DNA of 36,878 nt from a virus. The stretch is taken from positions 1 to 36,878 of IMG/VR virus record IMGVR_UViG_3300005609_000319; one strand, given 5' to 3'. The position numbers were made by a program, and so were the translations under genes. Position 1 is the stretch's first letter; each line of letters starts with the position of its first letter. The notes below the pieces were generated by a model. It saw only the letters and a list, made by a program, of their open reading frames with translations. It had not been told where the DNA came from and did no database searches. Below, piece after piece: positions 1-9,720 of the stretch.

Positions 1-480
1 TTACTTTATGTCCGACTTGTTAACTTTTAATATTGATTGATAGGTATCATTCAAATGCTGCCTCATACCTTTGAGGATCTTCCCTGTCCATCCGTCTGAT
101 GTTACATCACCACTTAAGCCTATATCCTTTGAACCCTCAACAATTACCTTTACCTTAGTCGATTCGCCAAATTCAGAAAAGTACACAGCTGCAATAACAT
201 TCCAATCATGTAGTGTTACTCCATGCTCGCCAATAACAACGCCTTTAGATTTATTAGCTTTCCTTAGAGAGAAGCCACTACTACCTAAACCTATTTTAGC
301 TGCACTATATATTTGTTCTGCATTGTACCCATGAAAAGTCTCAACCTGTTGATATTCAGACCAACCAGTTTTCCCTTCCTCTGCGTCAAAATCAATTTTT
401 GATACATCATCGGGTACCATACCGACTGTTGCACAAGACTGTAGAAAGAACAGTGCAAAGATTAATAGTGTATTTTTCAT
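1..480 (-). CDS. small lipoprotein, likely prophage cargo (moron)
   Basis: A 159-residue protein beginning with a short basic n-region, a hydrophobic stretch and a lipobox-like L-Q-S-C with the cysteine at residue 16, so it should be lipidated and anchored in a membrane. The rest has no motif I recognise and no further membrane segment. It follows the tail-tip gene, in the same direction, after a 75-bp AT-rich gap that holds a candidate promoter, and has a GGAG five bases before the ATG. Placement at the far end of a prophage with its own promoter is typical of lysogenic-conversion genes such as surface or superinfection-exclusion lipoproteins. It could also be a host gene next to the phage end, because the second terminus is not in view. 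Confidence 0.7.
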   Translation of the reverse strand: MKNTLLIFALFFLQSCATVGMVPDDVSKIDFDAEEGKTGWSEYQQVETFHGYNAEQIYSAAKIGLGSSGFSLRKANKSKGVVIGEHGVTLHDWNVIAAVYFSEFGESTKVKVIVEGSKDIGLSGDVTSDGWTGKILKGMRQHLNDTYQSILKVNKSDIK

Positions 481-507
481 TAAAACTCCATTTAAATATT
501 TTTAAAA

Positions 508-535
508 ATATTATTGTAACTGAAAATTTAAACAA
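508..535 (-). promoter_or_regulatory. candidate promoter of the lipoprotein gene
   Basis: On the minus strand TTGTTT (535-530) and TAATAT (513-508) are 16 bases apart and lie upstream of the lipoprotein gene. The -10 partly overlaps a perfect 18-base palindrome (495-512, AATATTTTT/AAAAATATT). The match is modest and the region is AT-rich, so this is tentative. Confidence 0.3.
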
Positions 536-555
536 TTTATCTAGTAAGGCATAAT

Positions 556-3066
556 TCAAGCAGGTGGAAAATTATCATCATCAGCATAAACCCGTTCATC
601 ATAATTAACCGCTGTTACACTGACTTTATCTGTGCCGCTTGGCTTAATATCTTTGATTAATGCGGGTAAGCACCATCGGCTAGCGACACCAAATTGAAAT
701 AGCGCTAATTCCATCTTGCCTGAGCAGTCAGGCATAAAATCTAAATCTGATGTTAATAACACGCTATAGTCAGTATTTCCGGCAGTACAGGTATATGGCC
801 CCGAAAGCGTGCCGTTTGGTTTTCTCAATGAAATAAAGTGTGTGCCTGCATCCCAGTCAAGTGGCTCACTTAAGGTCAGCTCTCTACCGTTAACCGCAAT
901 GACTTTACCTGTTTGTGAATAGCCAGGTATATCGTCGGCTAATGCGTCATAGCTCAAATAACTACTGTTGAGTGCATCCATTTCCGTTGAGAAATTGTAT
1001 TTGGTTCTGCGATAGCGTATTTCTCTACGTTTGCGCATACCGTATTGCCATGCGTGGTTTTTTTTGGTGATACCAAAGGCACGAATCTTTTTAGGCTTAA
1101 TACCTAATTCATCACCCAATAAACAAAGCACGGTTTCAGGTTTCCATGTAATATCGCTAAAATATTCTATTTCCACACCGTCTGGTTCGTCTGGATCAAA
1201 AAGCTTAATATCACGCTTAAGTGGTGCTTTCATATTCTCAGGCTGATACATGTAATCAAAGCCTGTGCGCGGTTCATCACGTACAGGAATAATTTGACCA
1301 TAATCTAATGTTGGCTCGGCAAAACCAGACGCTAAAACCCTTTTAAGGGCTTCAAACAATGTGCTGTCATTATCAAATACCGCATTAAATTTATCATTGC
1401 GGCCTTGCCAAACACCGTGTAAGCGTGACAATTCAGTTAATCCTATTTGTTCATCACTGTGACCAACGTCTTTAATAATATGGGCAAAAAATGGGGCGAT
1501 ATCAGTGGTCGCTTTTGGAGCTGTCCATGCGTCGTTCTCATAAACGGGTAGTTTTCTTGTAGCAATAACATTGAATTTGTTTTCAGCTGATTTTGACAAG
1601 GCATTAGTGCCTCGCACCTTTACCGCTATTGCTGTTATATCAGCGTAACTTGTTGCACTGGCTAATTCAGATTTAAGCGCTGTCCATTCAACTTTGTCAT
1701 AAATTCTTGTGTTATCTTCGGCGGCCGTGGTGCGCTTTACTTGTACTTCGGGGCGAATGGCACTAGGTAAGTCTATCTTTAATGTTTGCGCTATTTCGTC
1801 ATTAGTTGAACCACTAAAAGAATGAGCTACATTCGTCCAATTAACATCACCCTCATGACGATATTGAATATTTAGACTCACCGTTTTATTTAAAAATTTG
1901 CCGTCGTCGTCTAACTCTCCCAAGCCTTGCGGTAATTTAAAGTCAAGCCAAAGTGTTTCAGTGGTTTCATTTTTAGGACACGCAAAAAAAGCACCGTTGT
2001 ATTGTCCGTCACCACCACCCGCAAGCACTTCAAGCTTTGCTGTTGTTTCATAATCGTTAGTAAACGTTGTCCAAGTGCCATCATCTTGGCCTTGGCCGTC
2101 AACCTTTTGCATAGTGCCTTTTGAGTAATCAACCGAAACAACGCGGTAATTCCCATCGTTTGACGTGGTGCCCGTTACGGTAACAATTTCATCAACTGTG
2201 AACGGGAAAGAGGCTTGTCTAATATCTGGCTCGCCATAATCATCTGTGTTAACACGATAAGTGGTTATAACATTACTAAGAAAATCCCAGCGTAAACCAC
2301 CACCACTAGAGCTACCCGCAGAGGTAACACTACCTTTTAATTCAATACCTGTAGTGCCCGACGTGCCGCCCACTTCTGCACTAGTGTAAACATTCCTATA
2401 TGCTTCATGGCTAGTAACATCTGCACCAGGTGCAAAGATGTTATAAAAAATATCCCCCGCGTAATTTGAGACAGGCGTATCACCGATAAAAATTTCTGCT
2501 GGATCAATTTCCATTTCACCCGCGCCAACAGACATCATTAAATAAATCCACTGTTCATTATTGATGTATTCACGACGTGGCATATTTAAGTGATCAGGAA
2601 ATATTTTATGTCGGCCAGCAAGCTCAGGAATGATACCCATTAAACGCGGTCTGTTGCCTTGTACGTTAGCATCATAAATAGATGAACCATCGGGCGTGGT
2701 GCTGTTGTAATTGTCGGGAATTTGATTCGACATATACACAGCTGCGCCCACAGCGGCCACCGCAATAACCACATAAAGCGCGGTAACAGGGTCTTTTGCT
2801 TCAACCGTTAATGCTAATTCATCACCTTTGTTGAGTTTGTAACTTTGCCATTGTGCTTGCTCAAAAGCTTGGTTGTTTAACGTGGCAGTAAATAAGGGTA
2901 CAGCTTGCACAACATAAGCGGGCACGTTAGCTACTAACCACTCATGAAGTGTTTGGCCAACATTACCGATATAACTTTCAAAAAGCTCATTATCAAGCTT
3001 GTTGGGAAACACCCTTATTTTAGGGTTAGCCTTTTTTAATATGCTATTAGTTTTATTTGTACGCAT
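556..3066 (-). CDS. TipJ-family tail tip / host-specificity protein
   Basis: An 836-residue protein at the end of the tail operon, after the NlpC/P60 and DUF1833 genes, which is where siphoviruses of the B3/D3112 type encode their central tail-tip (J-like, TipJ) protein. Features seen: an N-terminal region with a hydrophobic segment at about residues 93-113, then a long region rich in beta-strand-like sequence with repeated EVQVKR- and RHEG-type stretches. It overlaps the upstream gene by 14 bases, suggesting translational coupling. By family it forms the baseplate hub that contacts the receptor; the hydrophobic segment is shared by this family. The overall assignment rests on both sequence style and position. 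Confidence 0.8.
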   Translation of the reverse strand: MRTNKTNSILKKANPKIRVFPNKLDNELFESYIGNVGQTLHEWLVANVPAYVVQAVPLFTATLNNQAFEQAQWQSYKLNKGDELALTVEAKDPVTALYVVIAVAAVGAAVYMSNQIPDNYNSTTPDGSSIYDANVQGNRPRLMGIIPELAGRHKIFPDHLNMPRREYINNEQWIYLMMSVGAGEMEIDPAEIFIGDTPVSNYAGDIFYNIFAPGADVTSHEAYRNVYTSAEVGGTSGTTGIELKGSVTSAGSSSGGGLRWDFLSNVITTYRVNTDDYGEPDIRQASFPFTVDEIVTVTGTTSNDGNYRVVSVDYSKGTMQKVDGQGQDDGTWTTFTNDYETTAKLEVLAGGGDGQYNGAFFACPKNETTETLWLDFKLPQGLGELDDDGKFLNKTVSLNIQYRHEGDVNWTNVAHSFSGSTNDEIAQTLKIDLPSAIRPEVQVKRTTAAEDNTRIYDKVEWTALKSELASATSYADITAIAVKVRGTNALSKSAENKFNVIATRKLPVYENDAWTAPKATTDIAPFFAHIIKDVGHSDEQIGLTELSRLHGVWQGRNDKFNAVFDNDSTLFEALKRVLASGFAEPTLDYGQIIPVRDEPRTGFDYMYQPENMKAPLKRDIKLFDPDEPDGVEIEYFSDITWKPETVLCLLGDELGIKPKKIRAFGITKKNHAWQYGMRKRREIRYRRTKYNFSTEMDALNSSYLSYDALADDIPGYSQTGKVIAVNGRELTLSEPLDWDAGTHFISLRKPNGTLSGPYTCTAGNTDYSVLLTSDLDFMPDCSGKMELALFQFGVASRWCLPALIKDIKPSGTDKVSVTAVNYDERVYADDDNFPPA

Positions 3067-3466
3067 AATATTTCACTTGTGAAAATAAACGATTGAAGTG
3101 GCGAACACTGCACTTACTCATGCCGTGGCGTTTACTGGTATGAAGAACGTACAAGCCATTGGTTTCAACCACCACGCCCACATGAATTAATAACTCTCCT
3201 TTAAAGCCTGCAATAATGGCACCCGCTTTGGGTTGGCACTCAACAAAATTTGATTTAGTTTTGTGGTATGCGTTGGTCATATTTGACTTATCATCTGCGT
3301 GAATGCTGCCAAAGTCATTTAACAAAGGTAAGTTGAAATGTTGGTGCAAAACATCACGAACTAAGCCCCAACAATCCAAGCCTGTAGCAACGTCACGGCC
3401 ACCATCTACATAGGGTACGGTTAAATAACTATCCGACCAATTAGCCAAAGAAATAGCGTTACCCAT
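3053..3466 (-). CDS. NlpC/P60 tail assembly peptidase
   Basis: A 137-residue protein with the NlpC/P60 signature: Cys32 in G-L-D-C-W-G-L, and His95 in L-L-I-H-V-G-V-V, with His109 a likely third residue. This is the papain-like fold that cuts peptidoglycan stem peptides; in siphoviruses it belongs to the tail tip (lambda K-like) and helps local cell-wall penetration. I place the start at the ATG at 3466, which overlaps the previous stop by eight bases (ATGGGTAA). An in-frame TTG at 3487 would add seven residues but overlaps much more. It sits between the DUF1833 and TipJ genes, the usual order. Confidence 0.85.
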   Translation of the reverse strand: MGNAISLANWSDSYLTVPYVDGGRDVATGLDCWGLVRDVLHQHFNLPLLNDFGSIHADDKSNMTNAYHKTKSNFVECQPKAGAIIAGFKGELLIHVGVVVETNGLYVLHTSKRHGMSKCSVRHFNRLFSQVKYYAYK

Positions 3467-3971
3467 AATATTTAAGCCCCGGAGCAAAGCTTGGTGTATA
3501 ACGACGATATGGCCATGCTTTGTTTACTAAATCATGAAAGCTTGCACTGATACTCACCGAGGAAAAATCAGCTTTTACTGCAGTGGCCGTCATCACCACA
3601 GGTGGTTGCCCTGGTGCGCTTAAATCACTGCCCGCATAGGCGCGATAAATAACAATGATTTTACCACCCGCTTCAATAGCATCACCAATGGCGTTAAGGG
3701 CTTCGCCTGATACATTGTCAATTGAAAAGTTTAAGTCTTGACGGCCACGTACGCTCTTTTGCGGTAATGACACCCCAAAACCAGACTTCTTAAAATTGGC
3801 AATAGTAGAGTCTTCAAGCGTTGCGGTAACATCATCAAAACCCTGTACTAAACGAATAGTGCCAGGAGCATGATCAGCTACATTAAATGCGCCATGCTTT
3901 ATATCTAACGTGTGAATGATGATGTCATTCACAGGTGCTGAAGCGTATAGGGTTTGGAGTACGTTACTCAT
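3459..3971 (-). CDS. DUF1833-family tail protein
   Basis: A 170-residue protein resembling the DUF1833 family of phage tail proteins: an opening N-V-L-Q-T-L-Y-A-S-A-P, a middle two-strand region with F-S-I-D-N-V-S-G-E, and an ending P-G-L-K-Y. Its position between the fibre gene and the NlpC/P60 gene matches the L-like (tail-tip, often metal-binding) position in siphovirus tail operons. No cysteine cluster is visible here, so a metal role is not supported. It is preceded closely by the fibre stop-side region and overlaps the NlpC/P60 gene. Confidence 0.72.
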   Translation of the reverse strand: MSNVLQTLYASAPVNDIIIHTLDIKHGAFNVADHAPGTIRLVQGFDDVTATLEDSTIANFKKSGFGVSLPQKSVRGRQDLNFSIDNVSGEALNAIGDAIEAGGKIIVIYRAYAGSDLSAPGQPPVVMTATAVKADFSSVSISASFHDLVNKAWPYRRYTPSFAPGLKYYG

Positions 3972-3974
3972 AGG

Positions 3975-6758
3975 TTATACATTATTTATTAATGCTAAAA
4001 CTTCAGGAAAGAAAGCATCTGCCATCTGCTCATAACCTACAGTAGCCGGATGAACCCCATTATTATGTCGCTGAATAATCGTTGGAACTCTGTCGGAGAC
4101 AGGTGCAGAGGAAAAACCATACCCATAATAGCGATCAATACATAAACCTGACGCGCCAATCGTCACGTTCGCTGAGTAAACGCCATAATCAAAGGCGGAT
4201 AGTAAAGCGCCACGCAAAGCAAATATATTCGTTTCGTAGGCTTGTTTGCTGTAATTGGCACCGTAATTTGTCCCATAACCATCTTTTGAATTACCTCCTA
4301 TAGATGGTAACGCAATAATTATTTTACAATTGGCATTGTCGGCAACAAACGCATCAATAATAGCTTTTGCATTATTGATTATTACTAGCCGGTCAGCATC
4401 AGTTTTCAAGCTATCTCCAATGCCAGAGTCATTAATACCTAACTGCATGGTAATAATATCTATTTTTTCCGCGCCCATGCCTATATTTGCACGGTAGTAA
4501 GCAACATCTAACTGATTTGTGTTTGGATTCCAAAGCGGGTTACCAGCCTCTTTGCTCGATGAACTAAATGATATAACCGAATCACCAGAGCCACTTGCTT
4601 TAGCTAAAGTGCCACTTGCCGTAGGCTCATTACCTCCTGTTTTAGTGGTGTTTATATTGCCTACGCCCGAAGTAGTATTTATTTCAGTTACCGTAAAGGT
4701 TGAACCATTATTAGTATATTCATCGCCAATGCCAACCGAGGCAACACCTGATACTTGAAACCTGTAGTGAATGTCACCGGATGATGCAAAACTAGAAAAT
4801 CTCCATCCGCCATAAGCTTCAAATTGAATTGGCTCTATACCTACGCTGCCGACAAATACTGGCGTAGTACCACCTAGCGAAACAAAATTATCAGCTAACG
4901 GAATTGTAATCTGTCCAGCGCTACTCAAACTATCGCCTAACTGACATACATGCCTTACTGTGTCAGGTAACGTTGCTGCAATTACCTTTAAAATGAAAGT
5001 TTGTGTTAAAACAAGCTCACCAACACCATCGAAGACCTTGATAGTCATAACGTGACTGCCAATTTTTTCAGAGGTAGCTTTTATTCTAAATTCGCGCTCT
5101 AAAGCTTTTCCAACCGCCCCTGTAATTTGTACATCAATACCATCTAAACCTTGCGTACCATTGCTTACACCATGCAAAATTCCATCATAATAAATATTCA
5201 ACTCAGTACCCACAACCGCAGTAATTACGCTAGGAACAGTTAACAGAGGTGTTAATTTTGATTGATTATTAATTGCCTTTTTTGCACGCTTTGGTACAAC
5301 TTCAAGAATAGGAGGAACTGATAAGTAGCTTGAATTGCCTTCTCCCCAGTCCATATCAAAAGCTTCTGTGCCATACTTATCTTCTGGTACAGATAAACGG
5401 ATCCCCATTAGTGGATAATTTCCACCACCATTATCAGAAGTCCAGCGAGCAATAAGCGAATCCCCTGATTCATTAGCTGATGTCCATAAAAAATAAGCTT
5501 TTTTATTTGCTGGAATGGTAATCAATTCATCAAAATCAATTTCTCTAGCAATAATTTCTGAATCCCAACCTTTTACTACAACGTCAGCAAGCAACTGTTG
5601 ATTGTTAGGGGTATGAGTACCATCAATGCTCGAATCAGTAATATAGACCCTAAAAATAACATCGCCAGGTATTGATATGCCACCAAACACCTTAACATGG
5701 TTAAACTGTATGTCTTCAGTTAACACAGGCATTTGTGTGCCAACACCTATACGGCTATAACTAGAACTAAAACCTTCATCTAAAGGATCTCCCCCATACT
5801 GCCGTAGCTTAGAGTCAGCCCAATCAGCCAAATTTACTTTCGACTTGATATCGGTAAGTGCGGCAGGAATATTCATGCCTTTTGAAGAAGACGTTAAATT
5901 TAAAGCTCGAAAGTTGATGCGATAGGCGTTAACTGGTGAAGCGTTCACCCAGTTACCCGCTGCAGCAATATATGCGTCAGGGTAAGTCTGAGGGTCAACA
6001 TCTGAAGCTTCATACTCACCACCAGCGGGATAGTTGATTGTAGTAGCTAAGTCCACTGAGTGATAGCGAATAAAACCAACCGAACCATCATCCAAAGTAC
6101 GAACCATTTTATCTAATGCTACTAAGCGAACACCCGCTGCAGAATCAATATTAATAACACCCCTTGCTAACACAGTATGATTTTCGGACTCAATAACCAC
6201 AGCAACGCGATTGCTAACACCGCTATGAATGTATAATTGAACAGCATTAAATGGCTCGCCATTATGTTTGAATGCTGAACGCCAACCAAAAATAGTGGGT
6301 ACACCATTACTTCCTGCTTGATTATAGTTGCCACGACTAAAAGCAGGTGTCGAAGTGTCACTAATCATTGTTTGAAAAAATGGCAATACACTTTCTGAGA
6401 TAGAATCTTTAATCGTATTTAATGCTTCAATATAGTCATATTTGGACTTAGACCAAACCGATCCATTATGACCATACAAGCCGTTCTTACTATCATCACT
6501 ATCATTCCATACCTCGGCCAACTCTCCCGACGGTGGAGCTCCCGCCGCATCCATTAGTGCTTTAGTCTCAAAAGCTATCCGGCCTTGAACTATTGCTTGA
6601 ATAGCGGAAAAGTTATCTTTAATTGCCTTAGATATAGTGTCTTTATTAACGCCATTAACACTGACTATTTCGTCATCATTACCAGTTAATATACTGTCTA
6701 GTGCATCAATACTGGTTTGAAGATTAGTTAATAATTGAAAAAAGGTAGATTCAGCCAT
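3975..6758 (-). CDS. large tail protein with C-terminal SGNH/GDSL hydrolase
   Basis: A 927-residue protein. The N-terminal 130 residues look like a fibre base with coiled-coil character. The middle is beta-rich. The last third is an SGNH hydrolase: G-D-S-L near residue 607, G-I-N-D near 773, and N-G-V-H-P at 900-904. Such domains deacetylate or de-esterify surface polysaccharides, so it may act on host O-antigen or capsule during adsorption. The usual Asp of the DxxH block is Asn here (residue 900), so a catalytic dyad or altered activity is possible. A GGAG five bases before the ATG marks the start. It lies upstream of the DUF1833 gene, an unusual place compared with fibres at the operon end. 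Confidence 0.75.
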   Translation of the reverse strand: MAESTFFQLLTNLQTSIDALDSILTGNDDEIVSVNGVNKDTISKAIKDNFSAIQAIVQGRIAFETKALMDAAGAPPSGELAEVWNDSDDSKNGLYGHNGSVWSKSKYDYIEALNTIKDSISESVLPFFQTMISDTSTPAFSRGNYNQAGSNGVPTIFGWRSAFKHNGEPFNAVQLYIHSGVSNRVAVVIESENHTVLARGVINIDSAAGVRLVALDKMVRTLDDGSVGFIRYHSVDLATTINYPAGGEYEASDVDPQTYPDAYIAAAGNWVNASPVNAYRINFRALNLTSSSKGMNIPAALTDIKSKVNLADWADSKLRQYGGDPLDEGFSSSYSRIGVGTQMPVLTEDIQFNHVKVFGGISIPGDVIFRVYITDSSIDGTHTPNNQQLLADVVVKGWDSEIIAREIDFDELITIPANKKAYFLWTSANESGDSLIARWTSDNGGGNYPLMGIRLSVPEDKYGTEAFDMDWGEGNSSYLSVPPILEVVPKRAKKAINNQSKLTPLLTVPSVITAVVGTELNIYYDGILHGVSNGTQGLDGIDVQITGAVGKALEREFRIKATSEKIGSHVMTIKVFDGVGELVLTQTFILKVIAATLPDTVRHVCQLGDSLSSAGQITIPLADNFVSLGGTTPVFVGSVGIEPIQFEAYGGWRFSSFASSGDIHYRFQVSGVASVGIGDEYTNNGSTFTVTEINTTSGVGNINTTKTGGNEPTASGTLAKASGSGDSVISFSSSSKEAGNPLWNPNTNQLDVAYYRANIGMGAEKIDIITMQLGINDSGIGDSLKTDADRLVIINNAKAIIDAFVADNANCKIIIALPSIGGNSKDGYGTNYGANYSKQAYETNIFALRGALLSAFDYGVYSANVTIGASGLCIDRYYGYGFSSAPVSDRVPTIIQRHNNGVHPATVGYEQMADAFFPEVLALINNV

Positions 6759-6760
6759 GT

Positions 6761-7240
6761 TTACTCCTGGTAACTTTCGACAGCATCACTTATGCCGTCA
6801 ATGAATTGGGTTGTTGTGTTCGGGGCAAGTACTGCCTCTGCGGTTTTTTCTTCACTAATAATTTCCCGTTGTTTAATTTCAATTTGTGCGGAGTACTCCC
6901 ACCAAATGGCACTAAGTGGTTTGTAGTCTTCTAGCGGGGAATTGATGAAACGTACTTCATGTTCAACCATGCCTAGTGGGGTTAAAATATCCATCAAGAA
7001 CCACGAAGCACCACCTTGTAATGCATGCTCAATAAACCCTTCAAATGCAGCAGCTTCATCTTTTTTTAATGACCAACTGGCGCTCATGATGGTGGGTACA
7101 GATTTAAAACGACGACGAACCCGGGCATGACCAGAGTCCATTTTTGTACGCAATAGGTTTGATTGCTGCTTTAAACCGTAGCCAGATAAAAGCGGTGCAG
7201 GTAAATTAGCGGGAAATTTTAATAAAGTTGCACTAGTCAT
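6761..7240 (-). CDS. tail protein downstream of tape measure
   Basis: A 159-residue protein directly after the tape measure gene, the position of the distal tail (M-like) proteins of siphoviruses. Seen: an N-terminal L-P-A-P-L-L-S-G-Y segment, a basic R-V-R-R-R-F stretch, and a W-S-L-K-K-D-E-A-A-A-F motif followed by a W-F-L-M-D region, a pattern common in small phage tail proteins of B3-like phages. I do not recognise a named family with certainty. It abuts both neighbours with no gap, so it should be co-translated with them. Confidence 0.6.
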   Translation of the reverse strand: MTSATLLKFPANLPAPLLSGYGLKQQSNLLRTKMDSGHARVRRRFKSVPTIMSASWSLKKDEAAAFEGFIEHALQGGASWFLMDILTPLGMVEHEVRFINSPLEDYKPLSAIWWEYSAQIEIKQREIISEEKTAEAVLAPNTTTQFIDGISDAVESYQE

Positions 7241-9385
7241 TTAAGTTCCCGTTCTTTGTAAGCCGTAGGTTAGCTCTAAAGCATCGGCGCTATCGCCACC
7301 TTCTCGCACATTGGCTACAAAGATGCGGATCACATCTTCATTGTTTAATCCTTTGCCTTGAGAAACTTGACCAGCACGGGCGGCATCTTCAATGAGGTTA
7401 ACAGTGATTTTAGCGCCACTCATACCGCCATTTTTTAGGGCTTGTTTTAGGTCTTGGTTAGTGCGGTTATCAACAACTCGCTCACCTTTATCTAAAAGCC
7501 AAGTACCTTCTCTTGGTACTTCATCAATACCATCATGTGCCATACCAACCATTGAACCTGAAGCGGCAGCAATAGCGCCAACCATTGGGCTTGTAATTGC
7601 CAAAGCAGCGGTCATTGCGCCTGGGGCTAAAGCAGGCCCCACTATTGGAATTGCTGCAGTTGAGGCGAAAGCGGCCAAGCCTGCTTGCATTGATGTAGCG
7701 CCAGCATTAGCGGTCATAACACCAGCCGCACCAGCGGCACTTCCTTTATTAATTGTCTTTTCAATAGCAAATAGAGCTAATTTTTTTACACCAATTTGAA
7801 CCAGACCTGAAATAACTTCTTTAATGACCGACTTGCCGATATTCTTCATCGCATCACCAAAGTTTTCACCTTCCATAATAGATGTTGCAGTAGCATCACC
7901 AATGCCTTGAGCAAAGCGATCAAATGTATTGCCCCACATGGTGTCAAAGTCATCAGAGGTTGTTCTCATGTGTTCAGCAAGTTGATCCCAATAACCTTTT
8001 TGTTCTTCGACTTTATCTGGTGATAGTTTAAATTTTGCTAAGGGATCTGTTTGTTCATCGCTTTGATTCACTGAACCTGCTGAAGGTAAAGTAGGAGTAG
8101 TAGGTATTGATGATGTTATACCGGCTTTCACTTCACCAAGCTTTTGTGCAGCTGCTATTTGCTCTTCAAAGCTTTGAATAGCTGCATCACGTTCGGCAAG
8201 CACATTAGAAACATAGTTGCTCTTAAAGTCGTCCATGCGTTTATCGAGCGCAGTTAAATCTTTAAGTTGAGCACGAAATAAACCTGCCTCTTCATCATCT
8301 CCAGTAAACTCATTAAACCAAAGTCTAAAATTTAAATATTTAATCTTAGCTTCACGAATCAAGTTATCTATTTCGGCTACGCCTATCTTTATTAATGCAT
8401 GAATATTGACAGGGAAATAAGCGATAGTATCGGAAATGAAATCAATCGTTTTTTGAGCATATTTACCGATTAACGAAAACTGCTCTGCATTGGCCTTGGA
8501 ATAGTTATTACCGTTGACAATCATTTCATTTAAAACATCAGAATACATGGTACTAATTGCGCCAAACTCGGCAGCAAGTCGGCCACTTGTAATACGCGCA
8601 GTTAATTCATCAAGGATATCAGTAGCTCCTCTAACAGCATCTTCCATCGCATCACCAACACCAGCTTCACTGATAGTTAACTTGAGATTATCCCAACTAT
8701 CTCCCATGTTAGACAATGCGCCATCAAAGGTTTGAGCTTGACGCTCCATAGCGCCGCCAAACTCATTTTTACCTAAATTTTGTAAATATCCTTCAATAGC
8801 TTGGGCATTATTACTAACTTCTGTTTTAATTCCCCTGAAGGTGAAAGCAATTGTGTCACCTTGGTTTTTGGCTTTAATGCCAAATTCTTTTAATCGTTCA
8901 AATTCTGCAACACTCGCATCAGCAACGGCTTCAATAAGTTGGTCAAGACTTTTGCCCATGGCGCTCGCAGTATTACCGTAGCTTTCAAGTGCTGCTTTGC
9001 TGGGAGTTAAACCAAGGTTTTGTAATTTGATAAAAGCGGACGTTGCTTCTTTAACTGAAAACGGAGTACTTGCTGCAAATTTTTGTAGCTCTGCAAAAGC
9101 AATATTAGCATTTTCAACACTGCCTGTAGCTGTATGGAGCGTTGATTTTAATATTTGGAATTCACGTGTTGTGCTAGAAACGCCTTTTACTAAAGCACTT
9201 GCACCGAAGACACCAGCCAGAGCAGTACCAGCACGAGCGATAGTTTGCCCCATTTTACCAGCGACTACTGAGGTTTCTTTGGCGCTTTTATTAAAGTTAG
9301 TAAGTGATTTTCTGCTTTGTTTAACATTTGTTCTGAACTGACCTGTTTTAGCGTCAAATACAATACCAAGCTTATATTCGCTCAT
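7241..9385 (-). CDS. tail tape measure protein
   Basis: A 714-residue protein with a typical tape-measure N-terminal domain (about residues 60-240; the F-A-A-S-T-P-F-S-V-K-E-A stretch is characteristic), a central helical region, and a long Ala/Gly-rich hydrophobic segment near residues 540-625. The C-terminus has the H-D-G-I-D-E-V-P-R-E-G-T-W-L-L motif often seen at the end of these proteins. By the usual rule of about 0.15 nm per residue it would set a tail of roughly 105 nm, which fits a long non-contractile tail. It follows the chaperone pair, as in lambda-type tails. Confidence 0.9.
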   Translation of the reverse strand: MSEYKLGIVFDAKTGQFRTNVKQSRKSLTNFNKSAKETSVVAGKMGQTIARAGTALAGVFGASALVKGVSSTTREFQILKSTLHTATGSVENANIAFAELQKFAASTPFSVKEATSAFIKLQNLGLTPSKAALESYGNTASAMGKSLDQLIEAVADASVAEFERLKEFGIKAKNQGDTIAFTFRGIKTEVSNNAQAIEGYLQNLGKNEFGGAMERQAQTFDGALSNMGDSWDNLKLTISEAGVGDAMEDAVRGATDILDELTARITSGRLAAEFGAISTMYSDVLNEMIVNGNNYSKANAEQFSLIGKYAQKTIDFISDTIAYFPVNIHALIKIGVAEIDNLIREAKIKYLNFRLWFNEFTGDDEEAGLFRAQLKDLTALDKRMDDFKSNYVSNVLAERDAAIQSFEEQIAAAQKLGEVKAGITSSIPTTPTLPSAGSVNQSDEQTDPLAKFKLSPDKVEEQKGYWDQLAEHMRTTSDDFDTMWGNTFDRFAQGIGDATATSIMEGENFGDAMKNIGKSVIKEVISGLVQIGVKKLALFAIEKTINKGSAAGAAGVMTANAGATSMQAGLAAFASTAAIPIVGPALAPGAMTAALAITSPMVGAIAAASGSMVGMAHDGIDEVPREGTWLLDKGERVVDNRTNQDLKQALKNGGMSGAKITVNLIEDAARAGQVSQGKGLNNEDVIRIFVANVREGGDSADALELTYGLQRTGT

Positions 9386-9387
9386 GA

Positions 9388-9720
9388 TTAAACCTTATTA
9401 ATTACTTGAGCAGCAGCTTTACTCATTAAACGTAATCCCTTGAACTGCTCTTGGGTAAAGTTACGCTGACTCATATCACTTTCAATTTTAACTTGCTGTA
9501 AATCTAACCCTAAGCAAGCACCGTTTGGCTTAAAACGCATTAAATCGCTAACATCATTAAACCAAAGTACGGTTTCCCAATTCATAGGCAATATTTCAAT
9601 TACCTGGTCTTGTTTAAGTTCATCAATAATGTGTTGAGGAGCATCGTTTAGTGCCATTTCCTTTAGCGTTTGCTCACTCACCAAGTTAGGTGCTGCCCAT
9701 CCTTGAGCAGCATCAATTAG
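9388..9720 (-). CDS. tail assembly chaperone, frameshift extension (GT-like)
   Basis: This frame has no good independent start: the first possible initiator is TTG at 9684 with no Shine-Dalgarno sequence. It is open back to 9720, inside the slippery site of the upstream gene. A -1 shift there would add 12 residues (L-I-D-A-A-Q-G-W-A-A-P-N) and then the 98-residue tail region to the 107-residue upstream protein, giving a fusion of about 217 residues. By analogy with lambda G and G-T, the long form would bind the tape measure protein and recruit tail tube subunits. The order chaperone, extension, tape measure is the canonical one. Confidence 0.75.
   Translation of the reverse strand, partial: LIDAAQGWAAPNLVSEQTLKEMALNDAPQHIIDELKQDQVIEILPMNWETVLWFNDVSDLMRFKPNGACLGLDLQQVKIESDMSQRNFTQEQFKGLRLMSKAAAQVINKV

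Noticed and set aside
3975-6758. Possible diversity-generating retroelement target in the fibre gene
   Set aside because: No reverse transcriptase gene, and no template repeat of the fibre's end is seen in the window.
7392-9341. Long open frames on the plus strand opposite the tape measure gene
   Set aside because: They mirror the Ala/Gly-rich minus-strand gene, have no ribosome sites and do not form an operon.
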